Below, piece by piece: positions 8,474 through 16,299 of a stretch of 64,000 nucleotides of DNA. The position numbers and the translations under genes are program-made. A model generated the notes under the pieces. That model searched no databases. It was not told where the DNA came from and saw only the letters and a program-made list of their open reading frames with translations. Location: contig NZ_JAHXYH010000002.1 of the NCBI RefSeq assembly GCF_019970065.1, positions 620,001-684,000 of the forward strand, written 5' to 3'. This stretch comes from Chryseobacterium sp. OSA05B (lineage in GTDB: Bacteria > Bacteroidota > Bacteroidia > Flavobacteriales > Weeksellaceae). The first letter of the stretch is position 1, and every line of letters begins with the position of its first letter.

Positions 8474-10105
8474 CTACTTTTTATTAAGCAGAAATGTTTT
8501 CCCATTCTGAGTCAGTTGCATCTGCTTACTTTCCGGCATGAAGAGAATGACAATGCCGGCTTGTTCAAATCTGTATTTATTTTTTTCAATATTTTCCAGT
8601 GGAAATTCCGGCTGTCCGGTTCCCTGTGCATATAAGATTCCGTCTTTGGAAAATACAGTCAATGGAATCGGAATTTCTTTTGTTTCATATTCTCCGGCAT
8701 ATTTTTCCAGATCAGCATTTGATTTTGTATCAAACGACGGATATTGATACTCCCTTCCATACAATTGATTTAAAATTCCAACGTATAAATCATTGTGGGC
8801 TAAATTTTCTCCATTAACGGTTACCGCAAAAGAAAGTTTGTCCGTCGGCTCATAAGTTAATATAGAATGGGAACCGGCCGTGTCACCACCATGTCCGTAC
8901 GCAATGATGTTGTAGAAAGGTACTTTCATGATTCCCGTCCCGAAAAATTGCTCTTCCTTATTGGAAATCATCATAGTAAGTGTTTCTTTTTTTATGAATT
9001 TACCATTGAATAATGCATCAATAAAGCTATTCATATCCTCTGTAGTAGAAGCAATATCTCCTAAGCCAATGCAATTGTGGAAATCGAAATCCACAACTTT
9101 TTTCCAGCTTCCATCTATAAATTTATAGGATTTAAATACATTTTTTGGGTTGTCCAGTACTGAGAACGTATGCTTCATTCCTGCTTTTTCAAGGATGTTT
9201 TCTTTTAAGATCACATTATACGGTTTTCCGGATAGCTTTTCCAGTATTCTGCTTAAAAGAAAGTACGCTGAATTGGAATATCTGGTTTTCTTTCCCGGTT
9301 CAAAGCTTACGCCCAGTTTTTTAATTTCTGCAATGATTGCCTTGTCTCCAACTGCTTTTCCGAAAAGCCAGTTATTTTCTGGTTCACCTACATAATCACC
9401 AAGTCCGCTGGTATGGTTCAGCATCTGCTGTATGGTGATTTTTTGAGCGTTGGGAATTTCAGGATAGTATTTTGACAGTTTATCATTCAGTTTAAGCTTT
9501 CCGTTTTCAACCAATTGCATCAGCATGACAGCTGTAATCATTTTACTGATAGAGCCTATCTGATATTGTGTATCTTTATCGAAAGTCACATTTTTCAGCT
9601 GAGATTGTCCAAAATCTTTGTGGTATTCCTGAACGCCATTCCTGAAAATAGAAACACTCCCGATCCCCTGATTTTTCGCGGCAACATAATTCAGAAAGTC
9701 ATCAATTTTTTCTTTGTTAATGGCTTTTCCGTTGAGATACTGAGCTTCAGAGTTTTTAGAAACCGGTAGATTTCTGAACAGGTTTAAAGGAAGTATTTTT
9801 CCATTCTGATTCAGATTTCCTTCAAAATGATCCTCTTTGAAAACACCTTTATAGCTGGCATTGATTTTTTTAATGTCAAAACTCAGCTCATTATTATTGA
9901 AAGCTGTTTTGTCTACAGGAATGTCATCTTTGCTTTGCTTAGGACTGTTGAGCAGAGAAGTATATCCTTCCGGACCTTTTTTAATTTTCAATACAACGGG
10001 AAGTTTCATCGTCTGGATATCCACTTCACCGTTCCAGGTTCCTTCGATTTGGGCGTGACAAATGTGTGCTAGAAAGACCAGCACAAGTAAGAATTTGATT
10101 TTCAT
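8474..10105 (-). CDS. Serine hydrolase (class C beta-lactamase / DD-peptidase fold)
   Basis: 543-residue exported protein. Signal peptide 1-18 (cleavage after CHA-Q). Residues about 20-110 form a small N-terminal beta domain seen in flavobacterial members; the central penicillin-binding-like domain has the SxxK motif in YQIGSISKMITAVML, the YxN motif in RYSNSAYFLL, LNHTSGLGDY, and GHGGDTAGSHS as the third motif. The last about 100 residues are a lipocalin-like C-terminal domain (KYAGEYETKEIPIPL). Class C-fold hydrolases of this kind include esterases and D-amino-acid peptidases; a true beta-lactamase role is not supported. Last gene of a three-gene operon with a DUF2089 regulator and a membrane protein. 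Confidence 0.88.
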   Translation of the reverse strand: MKIKFLLVLVFLAHICHAQIEGTWNGEVDIQTMKLPVVLKIKKGPEGYTSLLNSPKQSKDDIPVDKTAFNNNELSFDIKKINASYKGVFKEDHFEGNLNQNGKILPLNLFRNLPVSKNSEAQYLNGKAINKEKIDDFLNYVAAKNQGIGSVSIFRNGVQEYHKDFGQSQLKNVTFDKDTQYQIGSISKMITAVMLMQLVENGKLKLNDKLSKYYPEIPNAQKITIQQMLNHTSGLGDYVGEPENNWLFGKAVGDKAIIAEIKKLGVSFEPGKKTRYSNSAYFLLSRILEKLSGKPYNVILKENILEKAGMKHTFSVLDNPKNVFKSYKFIDGSWKKVVDFDFHNCIGLGDIASTTEDMNSFIDALFNGKFIKKETLTMMISNKEEQFFGTGIMKVPFYNIIAYGHGGDTAGSHSILTYEPTDKLSFAVTVNGENLAHNDLYVGILNQLYGREYQYPSFDTKSNADLEKYAGEYETKEIPIPLTVFSKDGILYAQGTGQPEFPLENIEKNKYRFEQAGIVILFMPESKQMQLTQNGKTFLLNKK

Positions 10106-10110
10106 GATAT

Positions 10111-10692
10111 TTAGATGTATTTAGAGATTAAAATTTGACATACCAAAGTCATGATCAGGGATACCGCTGCAAAAAGTACGATATGCTGCCATTTTTTGAT
10201 ATTGGTGGCTGTCTTAAAGCCGTTATAATAAAGGGTTATACTGTAGATTAAAATAATAATGGAAACCGATGCCATAGTCAGTGTCACGGCAATGTCTAAA
10301 ACGGGTAACGGATTAGTAGGATGGGTCTGATGAGCGATCACTTTTTCCTGCGATTCTTTTACAAATGATAATTTGTCTGTTGCCTGCAGGAGAACCAGTA
10401 AAAGCTGTGAAATTAATACGGTATTAACGATATCAATGAATCTTGTTTTGCTGTTTAAAATCTTCCCCAATACATAGAGAACTACTATGGCACACGAAAA
10501 ACTGATTAGGGTAGGAATCGCTACAGCCTGAATAGACACCTTATCTAAACTGTTAATCCTATAAATACTGCTGAAATAAGTACCTGTCCAGTATCCCATT
10601 AAAATGGCCAAAGCAGTTGTCAATATTCCAATACCGAGCAGTGCTTTATCATCAAATCTTTCAAAAGGATTAAAAATTGTTTTCCAGTTCAT
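10111..10692 (-). CDS. Yip1-like integral membrane protein
   Basis: 193-residue protein with five predicted membrane helices (about residues 17-37, 53-77, 88-106, 126-150, 166-188) after a short cytosolic N terminus MNWKTIFNPFERFDDKA. The NPFxxF start and helix spacing resemble Yip1/DUF1282-like proteins, but I cannot place it firmly. Separated by five bases from the serine hydrolase and ten from the DUF2089 gene, so it is co-transcribed with both. Confidence 0.75.
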   Translation of the reverse strand: MNWKTIFNPFERFDDKALLGIGILTTALAILMGYWTGTYFSSIYRINSLDKVSIQAVAIPTLISFSCAIVVLYVLGKILNSKTRFIDIVNTVLISQLLLVLLQATDKLSFVKESQEKVIAHQTHPTNPLPVLDIAVTLTMASVSIIILIYSITLYYNGFKTATNIKKWQHIVLFAAVSLIMTLVCQILISKYI

Positions 10693-10702
10693 GGTGGTGA
10701 GT

Positions 10703-10975
10703 TTACAGGTTAGTTTTCAGTTGTCCGACTTTAGTGATGAGATCGTCCATTTTATTTCTCATAGTCGGGTAGGAAAGGCCCGCTTGTTTCGCCATTTCTT
10801 TAATGCTGCCGCTGGAGAGGAAAAAATTAAGAACAAATTCCTGCTCTTCACGGTTTAGCTTAAGCAGAACGGGAAGTTCGTAATCGCCGCTCACCTCCGT
10901 TTTACAGTTCGGGCATTTCATCTGGCTTACATTTAAAGTATTGTCACAACTTGGACAGACGGTTGGGAGTTTCAT
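10703..10975 (-). CDS. DUF2089 family protein, zinc ribbon plus HTH
   Basis: 90 residues from ATG 10975. N-terminal zinc ribbon with two CxxC pairs (CPSCDNTLN and CPNC) and a C-terminal helix-turn-helix, SGSIKEMAKQAGLSYPTMRNKMDDLI, as in DUF2089 proteins. Probably a small DNA-binding regulator of its own operon (membrane protein and serine hydrolase follow with short gaps). Two exact 19-bp direct repeats upstream of its promoter are candidate binding sites. Confidence 0.85.
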   Translation of the reverse strand: MKLPTVCPSCDNTLNVSQMKCPNCKTEVSGDYELPVLLKLNREEQEFVLNFFLSSGSIKEMAKQAGLSYPTMRNKMDDLITKVGQLKTNL

Positions 10976-10989
10976 CAATTAATTTTTCA

Positions 10990-10997
10990 CGAAAGTA
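10990..10997 (-). promoter_or_regulatory. Possible -7 box of the DUF2089 operon
   Basis: Minus strand TACTTTCG, one base from TAnnTTTG, 14 bases before the start at 10975. The same variant TACTTTCG appears before the esterase gene at 43283. Confidence 0.45.
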
Positions 10998-11002
10998 CTA
11001 TT

Positions 11003-11042
11003 TTTTTTAATAAAGTTAAAATGTTTTTTAATAAAGTTAAAA
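11003..11042. repeat. Two exact 19-bp direct repeats, likely operator
   Basis: TTTTTTAATAAAGTTAAAA occurs at 11003-11021 and again at 11024-11042, a 21-base period (two helical turns), just upstream of the presumed promoter of the DUF2089 operon. The position and spacing suit a dimeric or cooperative DNA-binding protein. Confidence 0.6.
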
Positions 11043-11069
11043 AAAATAATGTAAAAGAGGAATGTTTTA

Positions 11070-11217
11070 GGTGGCAGGCTGCAGGTAATAGGAGTCAAAG
11101 TTTAAAAGTATAACCTTTGATTTATTATTAAATACTTTGAAAATAGTGATAAAAGCGGCCAAAATTAATAAAACCGTTGTAAAGTTCTGCCACCTGCCAC
11201 CTATAACCTGCCACCTA
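11070..11217 (+). repeat. Word-array intergenic element, copy 1
   Basis: About 148 bases: a left arm built from variants of GGTGGCAGG/GCAGGTAATAGG, an AT-rich core containing AAAATAGTGATAAAAG, and a right arm of CCACCTGCCACCTATAACC words, the inverted complement of the left. A second copy lies inverted at 11954-12100 on the other side of the next gene. Confidence 0.7.
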
Positions 11218-11221
11218 AAAA

Positions 11222-11229
11222 TAAATTTG
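11222..11229 (+). promoter_or_regulatory. -7 promoter box of the 224-residue protein gene
   Basis: TAAATTTG matches TAnnTTTG, 46 bases before the ATG at 11276. Confidence 0.5.
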
Positions 11230-11275
11230 CATTTCCGATAAAAACAGATATTTTTGCTGGAAAAAATTAACGATC

Positions 11276-11950
11276 ATGAAAAAATTCTTTACACTGCTGT
11301 GTATCGGTGCCTCTTTGGCCATATATTCTCAAATCAATATTCCTGAAACTTCAGCCAAAGGGACGATTACCACTCAAAATGGTATGGTCATTCAATATAA
11401 GGATCTGAAATTCAGCAAAGGGAAAGTAACCTATAAAAATGTGCAGAACGGGACAGAGGAATTTCTTTATGAAAATTCTGTGAAAGCTGTTCAGGAAGCC
11501 AGTGCAAGTGAAATTGAAACGATCCCGGCCAAAGCTTCGGCAGCAACGGGGTCTGAACCTAAACAGGAAAATCCAAAACTTACCGAAAAGTACGATATCA
11601 AAAATTATCTTCTCAAGAAACAGGATTCTGAATATATGAAAGGAAGAACCGTCAATAATCTGGGAACTGCGTTTGTTGTCGGAGGAGCCGCCTGTTTTGT
11701 GGTAGGCGGAGTTCTGAATCTTTCCAAAGCCAACGATACGAATGTAAGAAATGGTGAATCAAAAGGATCTCCTGTACCCCTGATCATCGGTCTTGTCGGA
11801 ATGGGAGTAGGGGTGACGCTTAAACTGGCGGGGCATTCCAAAATGAAAGATGCGATTAATAATTACAGAAATACAGCTGCATCAAAATTCACTCCGAGTT
11901 ATTACGTTTTGAATAACAGGAATGGAGTGGGGGTGATGATGAAGTTTTAA
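11276..11950 (+). CDS. Hypothetical secreted or envelope protein
   Basis: 224 residues, not recognised. Signal peptide 1-19 (ending IYSQ). Residues 25-70 look like a short beta region (GTITTQNGMVIQYKDLKFSKGKVTYKNVQ); residues 75-110 are Ala/Ser/Glu/Lys-rich linker; residues about 128-150 and 165-185 are hydrophobic Gly-rich segments (FVVGGAACFVVGGVL, PLIIGLVGMGVGVTL) that could be a membrane hairpin. Flanked on both sides by inverted copies of one intergenic repeat, so the gene might have moved or flipped with them. Confidence 0.75.
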   Translation: MKKFFTLLCIGASLAIYSQINIPETSAKGTITTQNGMVIQYKDLKFSKGKVTYKNVQNGTEEFLYENSVKAVQEASASEIETIPAKASAATGSEPKQENPKLTEKYDIKNYLLKKQDSEYMKGRTVNNLGTAFVVGGAACFVVGGVLNLSKANDTNVRNGESKGSPVPLIIGLVGMGVGVTLKLAGHSKMKDAINNYRNTAASKFTPSYYVLNNRNGVGVMMKF

Positions 11951-11953
11951 GAA

Positions 11954-12100
11954 GGTGGCAGGTAGCAGGTGATAGGACTTCACAAAAAATTTATTCATAT
12001 TCGGTGTCTTTTATCACTATTTTTTGCATTCAGTAATAAAATCAAAAGCTGTACTTTCAAACTTTGACTCCTATTACCTGCAACCTATAATCTGCTACCT
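11954..12100 (-). repeat. Word-array intergenic element, copy 2 (inverted)
   Basis: Read on the minus strand this stretch matches copy 1 over its length: GGAGTCAAAGTTT, then GATTT-ATTA and AAATAGTGATAAAAG, and the closing ACCTGCTACCTGCCACCT. The two copies thus enclose the gene at 11276-11950 as an inverted pair. Confidence 0.7.
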
Positions 12101-12111
12101 AATCCCTCATT

Positions 12112-12954
12112 CTATCTCAATATTCCTCTGATCCTGTTCGCATTGGTGATCAGCTCTTCCAGGTATTCATAGTTTTCTTTTTCCAGGGCTGCCTTGAATT
12201 TTCTGAGCTGCGTGATATGCTCGTTCAGAACGTCCAGAACATTTTCTTTGTTTTGTTTAAAGATGGGAACCCACATTTCAGGGTGTGATTTCGCAAGACG
12301 CACTGTACTGGAAAAACCGGAGCTGGCAAGCTGGAAAATAGTCTCCTCTTCACGTTCCTTTTCTAAAACGGTATTCGCTAAAGCGTAGGATGTAATGTGT
12401 GATATATGTGAAATATACGCAGTATGGATATCGTGGTCTTCAGCGTTCATGTAAATCAGGTGCATGTCAAGGCTTTCTGCCACTTTTTCTGCCAGTTGAA
12501 GGGCGTCGGGTGCGGATTCTTCTTTATTGCAGATCACTCCGGCTTTCCCTGAGAAACTGTTGGAAACCGCAGAGGTTGGGCCGCTGTTCTCGGTACCCCA
12601 CATCGGGTGGAAGGCCACAAATCTTGAGCGTTTCGGATGGTCTTTGACTGCATTGACGATCCCTGCTTTTGTAGATCCGGCATCCATAACCGTTTGTTCG
12701 TCGGAAATCAAATCAAGAACGTCAGGCAGCAGTTTTCTGGCAGCGTCTACAGGAACGGCAATAATGATAAAGTCAGCATTTTTAACGCCATATTCAAGAT
12801 CTGTACCTGCATCTATAATGTTAAGCTCCAATGCTTCGCGGATATGTTTCTGATTGTTATCGATTCCATAGATGAAATCTGCAATGCCTTTTTCTCTTAA
12901 TTTTAAAGCCATTGAACCCCCGATTAAACCTGCACCAATAATACTAATTTTCAT
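12112..12954 (-). CDS. tyrA: Prephenate dehydrogenase
   Basis: 280-residue cytoplasmic enzyme of tyrosine synthesis, oxidising prephenate to 4-hydroxyphenylpyruvate with NAD(P). Rossmann motif IIGAGLIGGSMAL at residues 4-16, then FIIIAVPVD, VMDAGSTK, AFHPMWGTENSGP (substrate-binding His and Gly residues) and an all-helical C-terminal domain including DHDIHTAYISHISHI. No fused chorismate mutase or ACT domain. Transcribed alone; upstream on the same strand lies a leader reading frame rich in Tyr codons and a terminator, which suggests attenuation by tyrosine supply. Confidence 0.95.
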   Translation of the reverse strand: MKISIIGAGLIGGSMALKLREKGIADFIYGIDNNQKHIREALELNIIDAGTDLEYGVKNADFIIIAVPVDAARKLLPDVLDLISDEQTVMDAGSTKAGIVNAVKDHPKRSRFVAFHPMWGTENSGPTSAVSNSFSGKAGVICNKEESAPDALQLAEKVAESLDMHLIYMNAEDHDIHTAYISHISHITSYALANTVLEKEREEETIFQLASSGFSSTVRLAKSHPEMWVPIFKQNKENVLDVLNEHITQLRKFKAALEKENYEYLEELITNANRIRGILR

Positions 12955-12974
12955 CTTTTTAAATTTTTTAAAAT

Positions 12975-13003
12975 AAAAAACCCCGTCCTAGGACGAGGTT
13001 TTA
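12975..13003 (-). terminator. Attenuator terminator in the tyrA leader
   Basis: On the minus strand AAAACCTCGTCC pairs with GGACGGGGTTTT and runs into a T-rich tract, only about 20 bases before the tyrA start. A terminator in this place, upstream of the gene it serves, is what an attenuator looks like. The bases CUAGGG over the leader stop codon (13022-13027) can pair with UCCUAG in the top of this stem to form a competing structure. Confidence 0.8.
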
Positions 13004-13023
13004 AGTTATGTTCATAAGAATCC

Positions 13024-13080
13024 CTAGCCCAGATTTGAGTCAAAAATTCTATAATAATATGTTCCGTTATTGAAATTCAC
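13024..13080 (-). CDS. Putative tyrosine leader peptide of tyrA
   Basis: An 18-codon frame from GTG 13080 to TAG 13024 reads MNFNNGTYYYRIFDSNLG: three Tyr codons in a row and two Phe. It ends about 20 bases before the terminator hairpin of the tyrA leader. Upstream in frame the codons for ILYLRW continue to a TAA without an ATG, so GTG is the likely start but not certain. If a ribosome waits at the Tyr codons the stop-codon region stays free to form the antiterminator; if it runs to the stop, the terminator can fold. This is the classical amino-acid attenuation logic; seen in sequence, not tested. Confidence 0.65.
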   Translation of the reverse strand: MNFNNGTYYYRIFDSNLG

Positions 13081-13156
13081 CCAGCGAAGGTATAAAATAT
13101 TTTTTAAACTCAGGATATTTTTGGCTTAAATTATCACGTGACATATGAACGCGGTT

Positions 13157-13639
13157 TTAATCTGCGCTGTGAATAATCGTTCTTTTAACGTCTTTATTCT
13201 GCTGTTCCAGGCTTAGAGTTGTTACTCCACCTTCAAAAAAGAATTCAATGTCAGTTTTTTTAGGACCAACGGTGTAGGTTATGGAAATAAGGCCGTCTTG
13301 GTTTATTTCTTTTGTAGTATTTTCTTTAGGCAAATTAGCCAATAGCAGTTCCACTTTTTCTACTTCTTTATCTTTGATTGTTCTCCTGTAGACTTCATCA
13401 ATAGAGGAGTTTTTGAAGATGCATTCCATTTCAGTTTCGTATTCCACCTGTTTTTCAGTACATTCTTTTTGGGTGAGAATTCCTTTGGTTTCAGTAATGG
13501 GGGTATTTTCAACTGCAGGTTTTATAACCGTAGCAGTATCTTTTTTAACGGTTATGGTGTCATTCACTGTTTTTTTTGATTCATTTTGACAGCCTGTAAA
13601 AACTAAAAGACCAAGGCAGAAGAAACTAATTTTTTTCAT
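13157..13639 (-). CDS. Hypothetical lipoprotein
   Basis: 160 residues with a lipoprotein signal (VFTGC-QNES, lipid Cys at about 17). The mature part begins with a Lys/Thr-rich linker; the remainder is a small beta-rich domain with two Cys (KECTEKQVEYETEMECIF). Not recognised. Last gene of the minus-strand lipoprotein run downstream of the peptidoglycan-hydrolase gene, so it may belong to that cassette, although the 80-base gap allows its own promoter. Confidence 0.75.
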   Translation of the reverse strand: MKKISFFCLGLLVFTGCQNESKKTVNDTITVKKDTATVIKPAVENTPITETKGILTQKECTEKQVEYETEMECIFKNSSIDEVYRRTIKDKEVEKVELLLANLPKENTTKEINQDGLISITYTVGPKKTDIEFFFEGGVTTLSLEQQNKDVKRTIIHSAD

Positions 13640-13719
13640 GGAGTATAATTTGAATTTATTGGGCTTAAAAATAATGAATATTCTTTTTTTGAAGTTTATT
13701 AAATATAGGATTTTGTGTT

Positions 13720-14145
13720 TTATTCCGCCATATTTTCAACGGATTTTAAGAAGTATTTTTGACACTCCGGAGAATCGCAACCAAAAAGAATTGTAGTTTT
13801 TCCATCATAAAGAGAAATGTATGAACCCCCATTAATCTGCAAATCATATTTCTTTCTTTTATAGAAATAGTTTTTTACATCAATATTACAAGGGGTCATC
13901 GGATATGAAAAATGCCACTCATTTTCAGTAATAGGACTAGATAAGCTCATTATTTTATCTATATCGTTTTTGTTGAGCGACCATTTTTTATCTCTTTCCG
14001 ATAACTTTTCTCCGGTAGAATATTCTCCTTTACAGTTGACAAAATAAACTGGTGCTTTAAGTTGCTTTTTTTCTTCTTTATCCTGTCCTTTACATGAATA
14101 GAAAAGAGTGAAGCTGCATAATATAAAAGAAATAATATTTTTCAT
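13720..14145 (-). CDS. Hypothetical small lipoprotein, immunity candidate
   Basis: 141 residues. Lipobox FYSC-KGQ with lipid Cys near residue 18, then a Lys-rich linker and a compact domain with four Cys (NCKGEYSTGEK, TPCNIDV, FGCDSPEC), which suggests disulphides in the periplasm. Only three bases from the 308-residue lipoprotein gene upstream, so they are co-transcribed. Function unknown; position in the array suggests an immunity role. Confidence 0.75.
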   Translation of the reverse strand: MKNIISFILCSFTLFYSCKGQDKEEKKQLKAPVYFVNCKGEYSTGEKLSERDKKWSLNKNDIDKIMSLSSPITENEWHFSYPMTPCNIDVKNYFYKRKKYDLQINGGSYISLYDGKTTILFGCDSPECQKYFLKSVENMAE

Positions 14146-14148
14146 TTG

Positions 14149-15075
14149 TTAGTGCATTAGAATCCATTTATTGTAAGTTCCTTCACCACCAATTCCTTTA
14201 ATATAAAACTGATCTTTATCTTTTTTTATAGTGAATTTGGACTCGATTGATACACAAGATAATTGTTCCCCTAAGTAATATATTTCTAATTGGTTATTTT
14301 TTTCAATACCTACATATTTGCCTTCACAAAGGTTATTTTCTGTATAACTATTTAATGATAATGTCACATCATTTTTCATTATAATAAATTCATAAGAAAT
14401 AGATGTCATTCCTGTAGTTGTTGCCTCGGCTTCTACTGAAACAGAATGACTACCGTCAAAAACATTAGAAACAATTTTTACATTTTCAGAAATATCTTTT
14501 TGTAATAAGTTAGTATCAAATGATAATATATCTTCAGGTATTTTGGATGTTTCTATTTCTCCAATCCATTTCCATTTATTATTTTCATTAAGATAAAATG
14601 TAGTTTTAGCATTTGGCTTCAAGTCAAATTCTCCATTTTCGCTTAAATAACTTATATATTTACTTGGTAGATAAGATGCAATAATATAGTAATCCTTTTG
14701 ATGGATAAAATTTTTTATTGTTCTTGAATCCCGCGCTCGATCTTCAATGTTCTCATAGTTAGCGAAGTAGCCGTTTTTGTTGTTAAAATTCCAAAAATAT
14801 TGTACATCATTCTTTTTACCGATGTAATCCACAGTGAAAATCCCTATTTTTTTATCTGAATACGAATATGTTGGATAAGGATTGGGATTGTCAGGTAATG
14901 AAAAACCTCCTGACTGGTATTTTGTGTCCAGAAAGTTAAGAGGATTTTCTGATTCCTTTGGGATGTCAGATTTATGAGAGGTTATTGTTGTTTTTGATTC
15001 CTCTTTTTTATTTCTTTCCTGTCCATTACAGCTTTGTAATGTGACTAATAATAGTAGGAGAACTATCGTTTTCAT
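14149..15075 (-). CDS. Hypothetical lipoprotein, immunity candidate
   Basis: 308 residues. Lipoprotein signal MKTIVLLLLLVTLQSC-NGQ, almost identical to that of the gene at 16300-17034, within a 117-bp direct repeat covering the upstream spacer as well. The mature part is beta-rich (GIFTVDYIGKKNDVQYFWNF; KTTFYLNENNKWKWIGEI) and ends in a second beta region typical of small lipocalin-like sheets. Family not recognised. The matching leader but different body suggests the signal cassette and the body are exchanged separately. Confidence 0.78.
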   Translation of the reverse strand: MKTIVLLLLLVTLQSCNGQERNKKEESKTTITSHKSDIPKESENPLNFLDTKYQSGGFSLPDNPNPYPTYSYSDKKIGIFTVDYIGKKNDVQYFWNFNNKNGYFANYENIEDRARDSRTIKNFIHQKDYYIIASYLPSKYISYLSENGEFDLKPNAKTTFYLNENNKWKWIGEIETSKIPEDILSFDTNLLQKDISENVKIVSNVFDGSHSVSVEAEATTTGMTSISYEFIIMKNDVTLSLNSYTENNLCEGKYVGIEKNNQLEIYYLGEQLSCVSIESKFTIKKDKDQFYIKGIGGEGTYNKWILMH

Positions 15076-15120
15076 TTGGAATAAAAAATGTTTGATATAT
15101 TAATTTCAAGGACTATTTTT
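15004..15120 (-). repeat. 117-bp direct repeat, copy A (leader plus signal peptide)
   Basis: Matches 16963-17079 with only about four differences. It covers the spacer upstream of the gene and its first about 23 codons. The genes diverge immediately afterwards. Confidence 0.9.
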
Positions 15121-15121
15121 T

Positions 15122-16212
15122 TTAAAGTTTCTGCCAATCTTTATTTTCAAATCTTTTACTTTTTATAAAATAATTTTCTCCGTCATATTCAATAAAAAAG
15201 TCGTTAATGTCATCTTGATCACATTTTCCCTTCGCATTAATTATATTATCCTTAATATTAAGTTTATAATTTCCTTCGCACCAAAAATCGGCACTTTGGT
15301 CAGCTCCAATACTTAATACGGCGGACTTATCTGATCCTATATTAATGGCATAATAAATATCAATTTGTTTATTATCATAATCACTTATAGCTTTTGCTGT
15401 TATTTCATAACTTCCTTTCCATGTACTAGGTTTTACTGTATCAAGATTTTCTGATGAGTTTTTGTCTTTTTTTGTTGTTCGATTTTTGGTTCTCTCTTAT
15501 TATCTTTTGTAAACGTAACTATCATTTTTTTATTAGAATTAGTTGTTATTTCGATAATTAATGATTTATAATCCAAAAACACTCCAAGATCATTCTCCAA
15601 ATTAAGAGCTTCCAGTTCCGATTCAGAAAGGTTTTTAATTCGATTATAGTTTTGGTAATCGGTAATACAACAATTTTTCAATTCATTTTCGGGAATATTT
15701 TGATAATAATTTATATATTTATTATGTGCTATCTCTTTTATAGCAGATTTGTTTTGAGCTAGATAACTAATAATTTCCTTTCTGTTTTCAATATCTTTAA
15801 AACTTGGAATTAAATTTTTAGAATCTAAATTTGTTGAATATAAATAACTTAAATTCAAAAAAATATTTTCCTTTTCTGTTCCATTAAAATGATAGCTAAT
15901 ATTGTATTTGAGTTTAATTTCTTTTACGTTTTTATCTTTTAATATAATTTCTTTTCCATCAAAATCGTCTGATTCTAGGAAGTTCTTAATGACAAAAAGA
16001 GTGTCTTTTTCTTTAATGATAGTATAATCATCTTTTATATTTTCATTCATAGAATTTAATTTCCCGATAAGTATGCTACTATTTTCAATTTGAATTTCCA
16101 AATAATCTTTTAAGTCTTTAGTAGGAATAGTAGAACTGTTTTTCTGTTCTTTATTCTGACAAGAAATTAAAATAGAAAAAAGAAAAAGGATGATATAAGT
16201 TGATGATTTCAT
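15122..16212 (-). pseudogene. Lipoprotein gene with frameshift in a 7-base homopolymer
   Basis: From the start at 16212 a lipoprotein reads cleanly (lipobox ISC-QNKEQ, about residue 18) to a stop at 15433. Just before, at the T7 run 15467-15473, the minus-strand frame can be continued by adding one base: the following frame is open to TAA at 15122-15124 and reads KDKNSSENLDTVKPSTWKGSYEI and so on to DGENYFIKSKRFENKDWQKL. The WKGSYEI start matches WKGLYHF and WAGIYSF in two neighbours, showing that this C-terminal domain belongs to the gene. Pseudogene, slippage-controlled gene, or a sequencing error in the run. Confidence 0.75.
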
Positions 16213-16299
16213 TAGTTTATTTACTGTTTAATGTGTACCATCATCTTTATCGAAATCACAAGATTCATAGGAACTAAAACTGCTTATTCTACATATAAA

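Noticed and set aside
8276..8635. Plus-strand frame overlapping sdaA end and the serine-hydrolase gene
   Set aside because: It begins within sdaA, runs across the terminator and lies antisense to a clear gene.
8474..10105. Beta-lactamase resistance gene
   Set aside because: The fold is shared with esterases and peptidases; domain layout and context do not support an antibiotic-resistance role.
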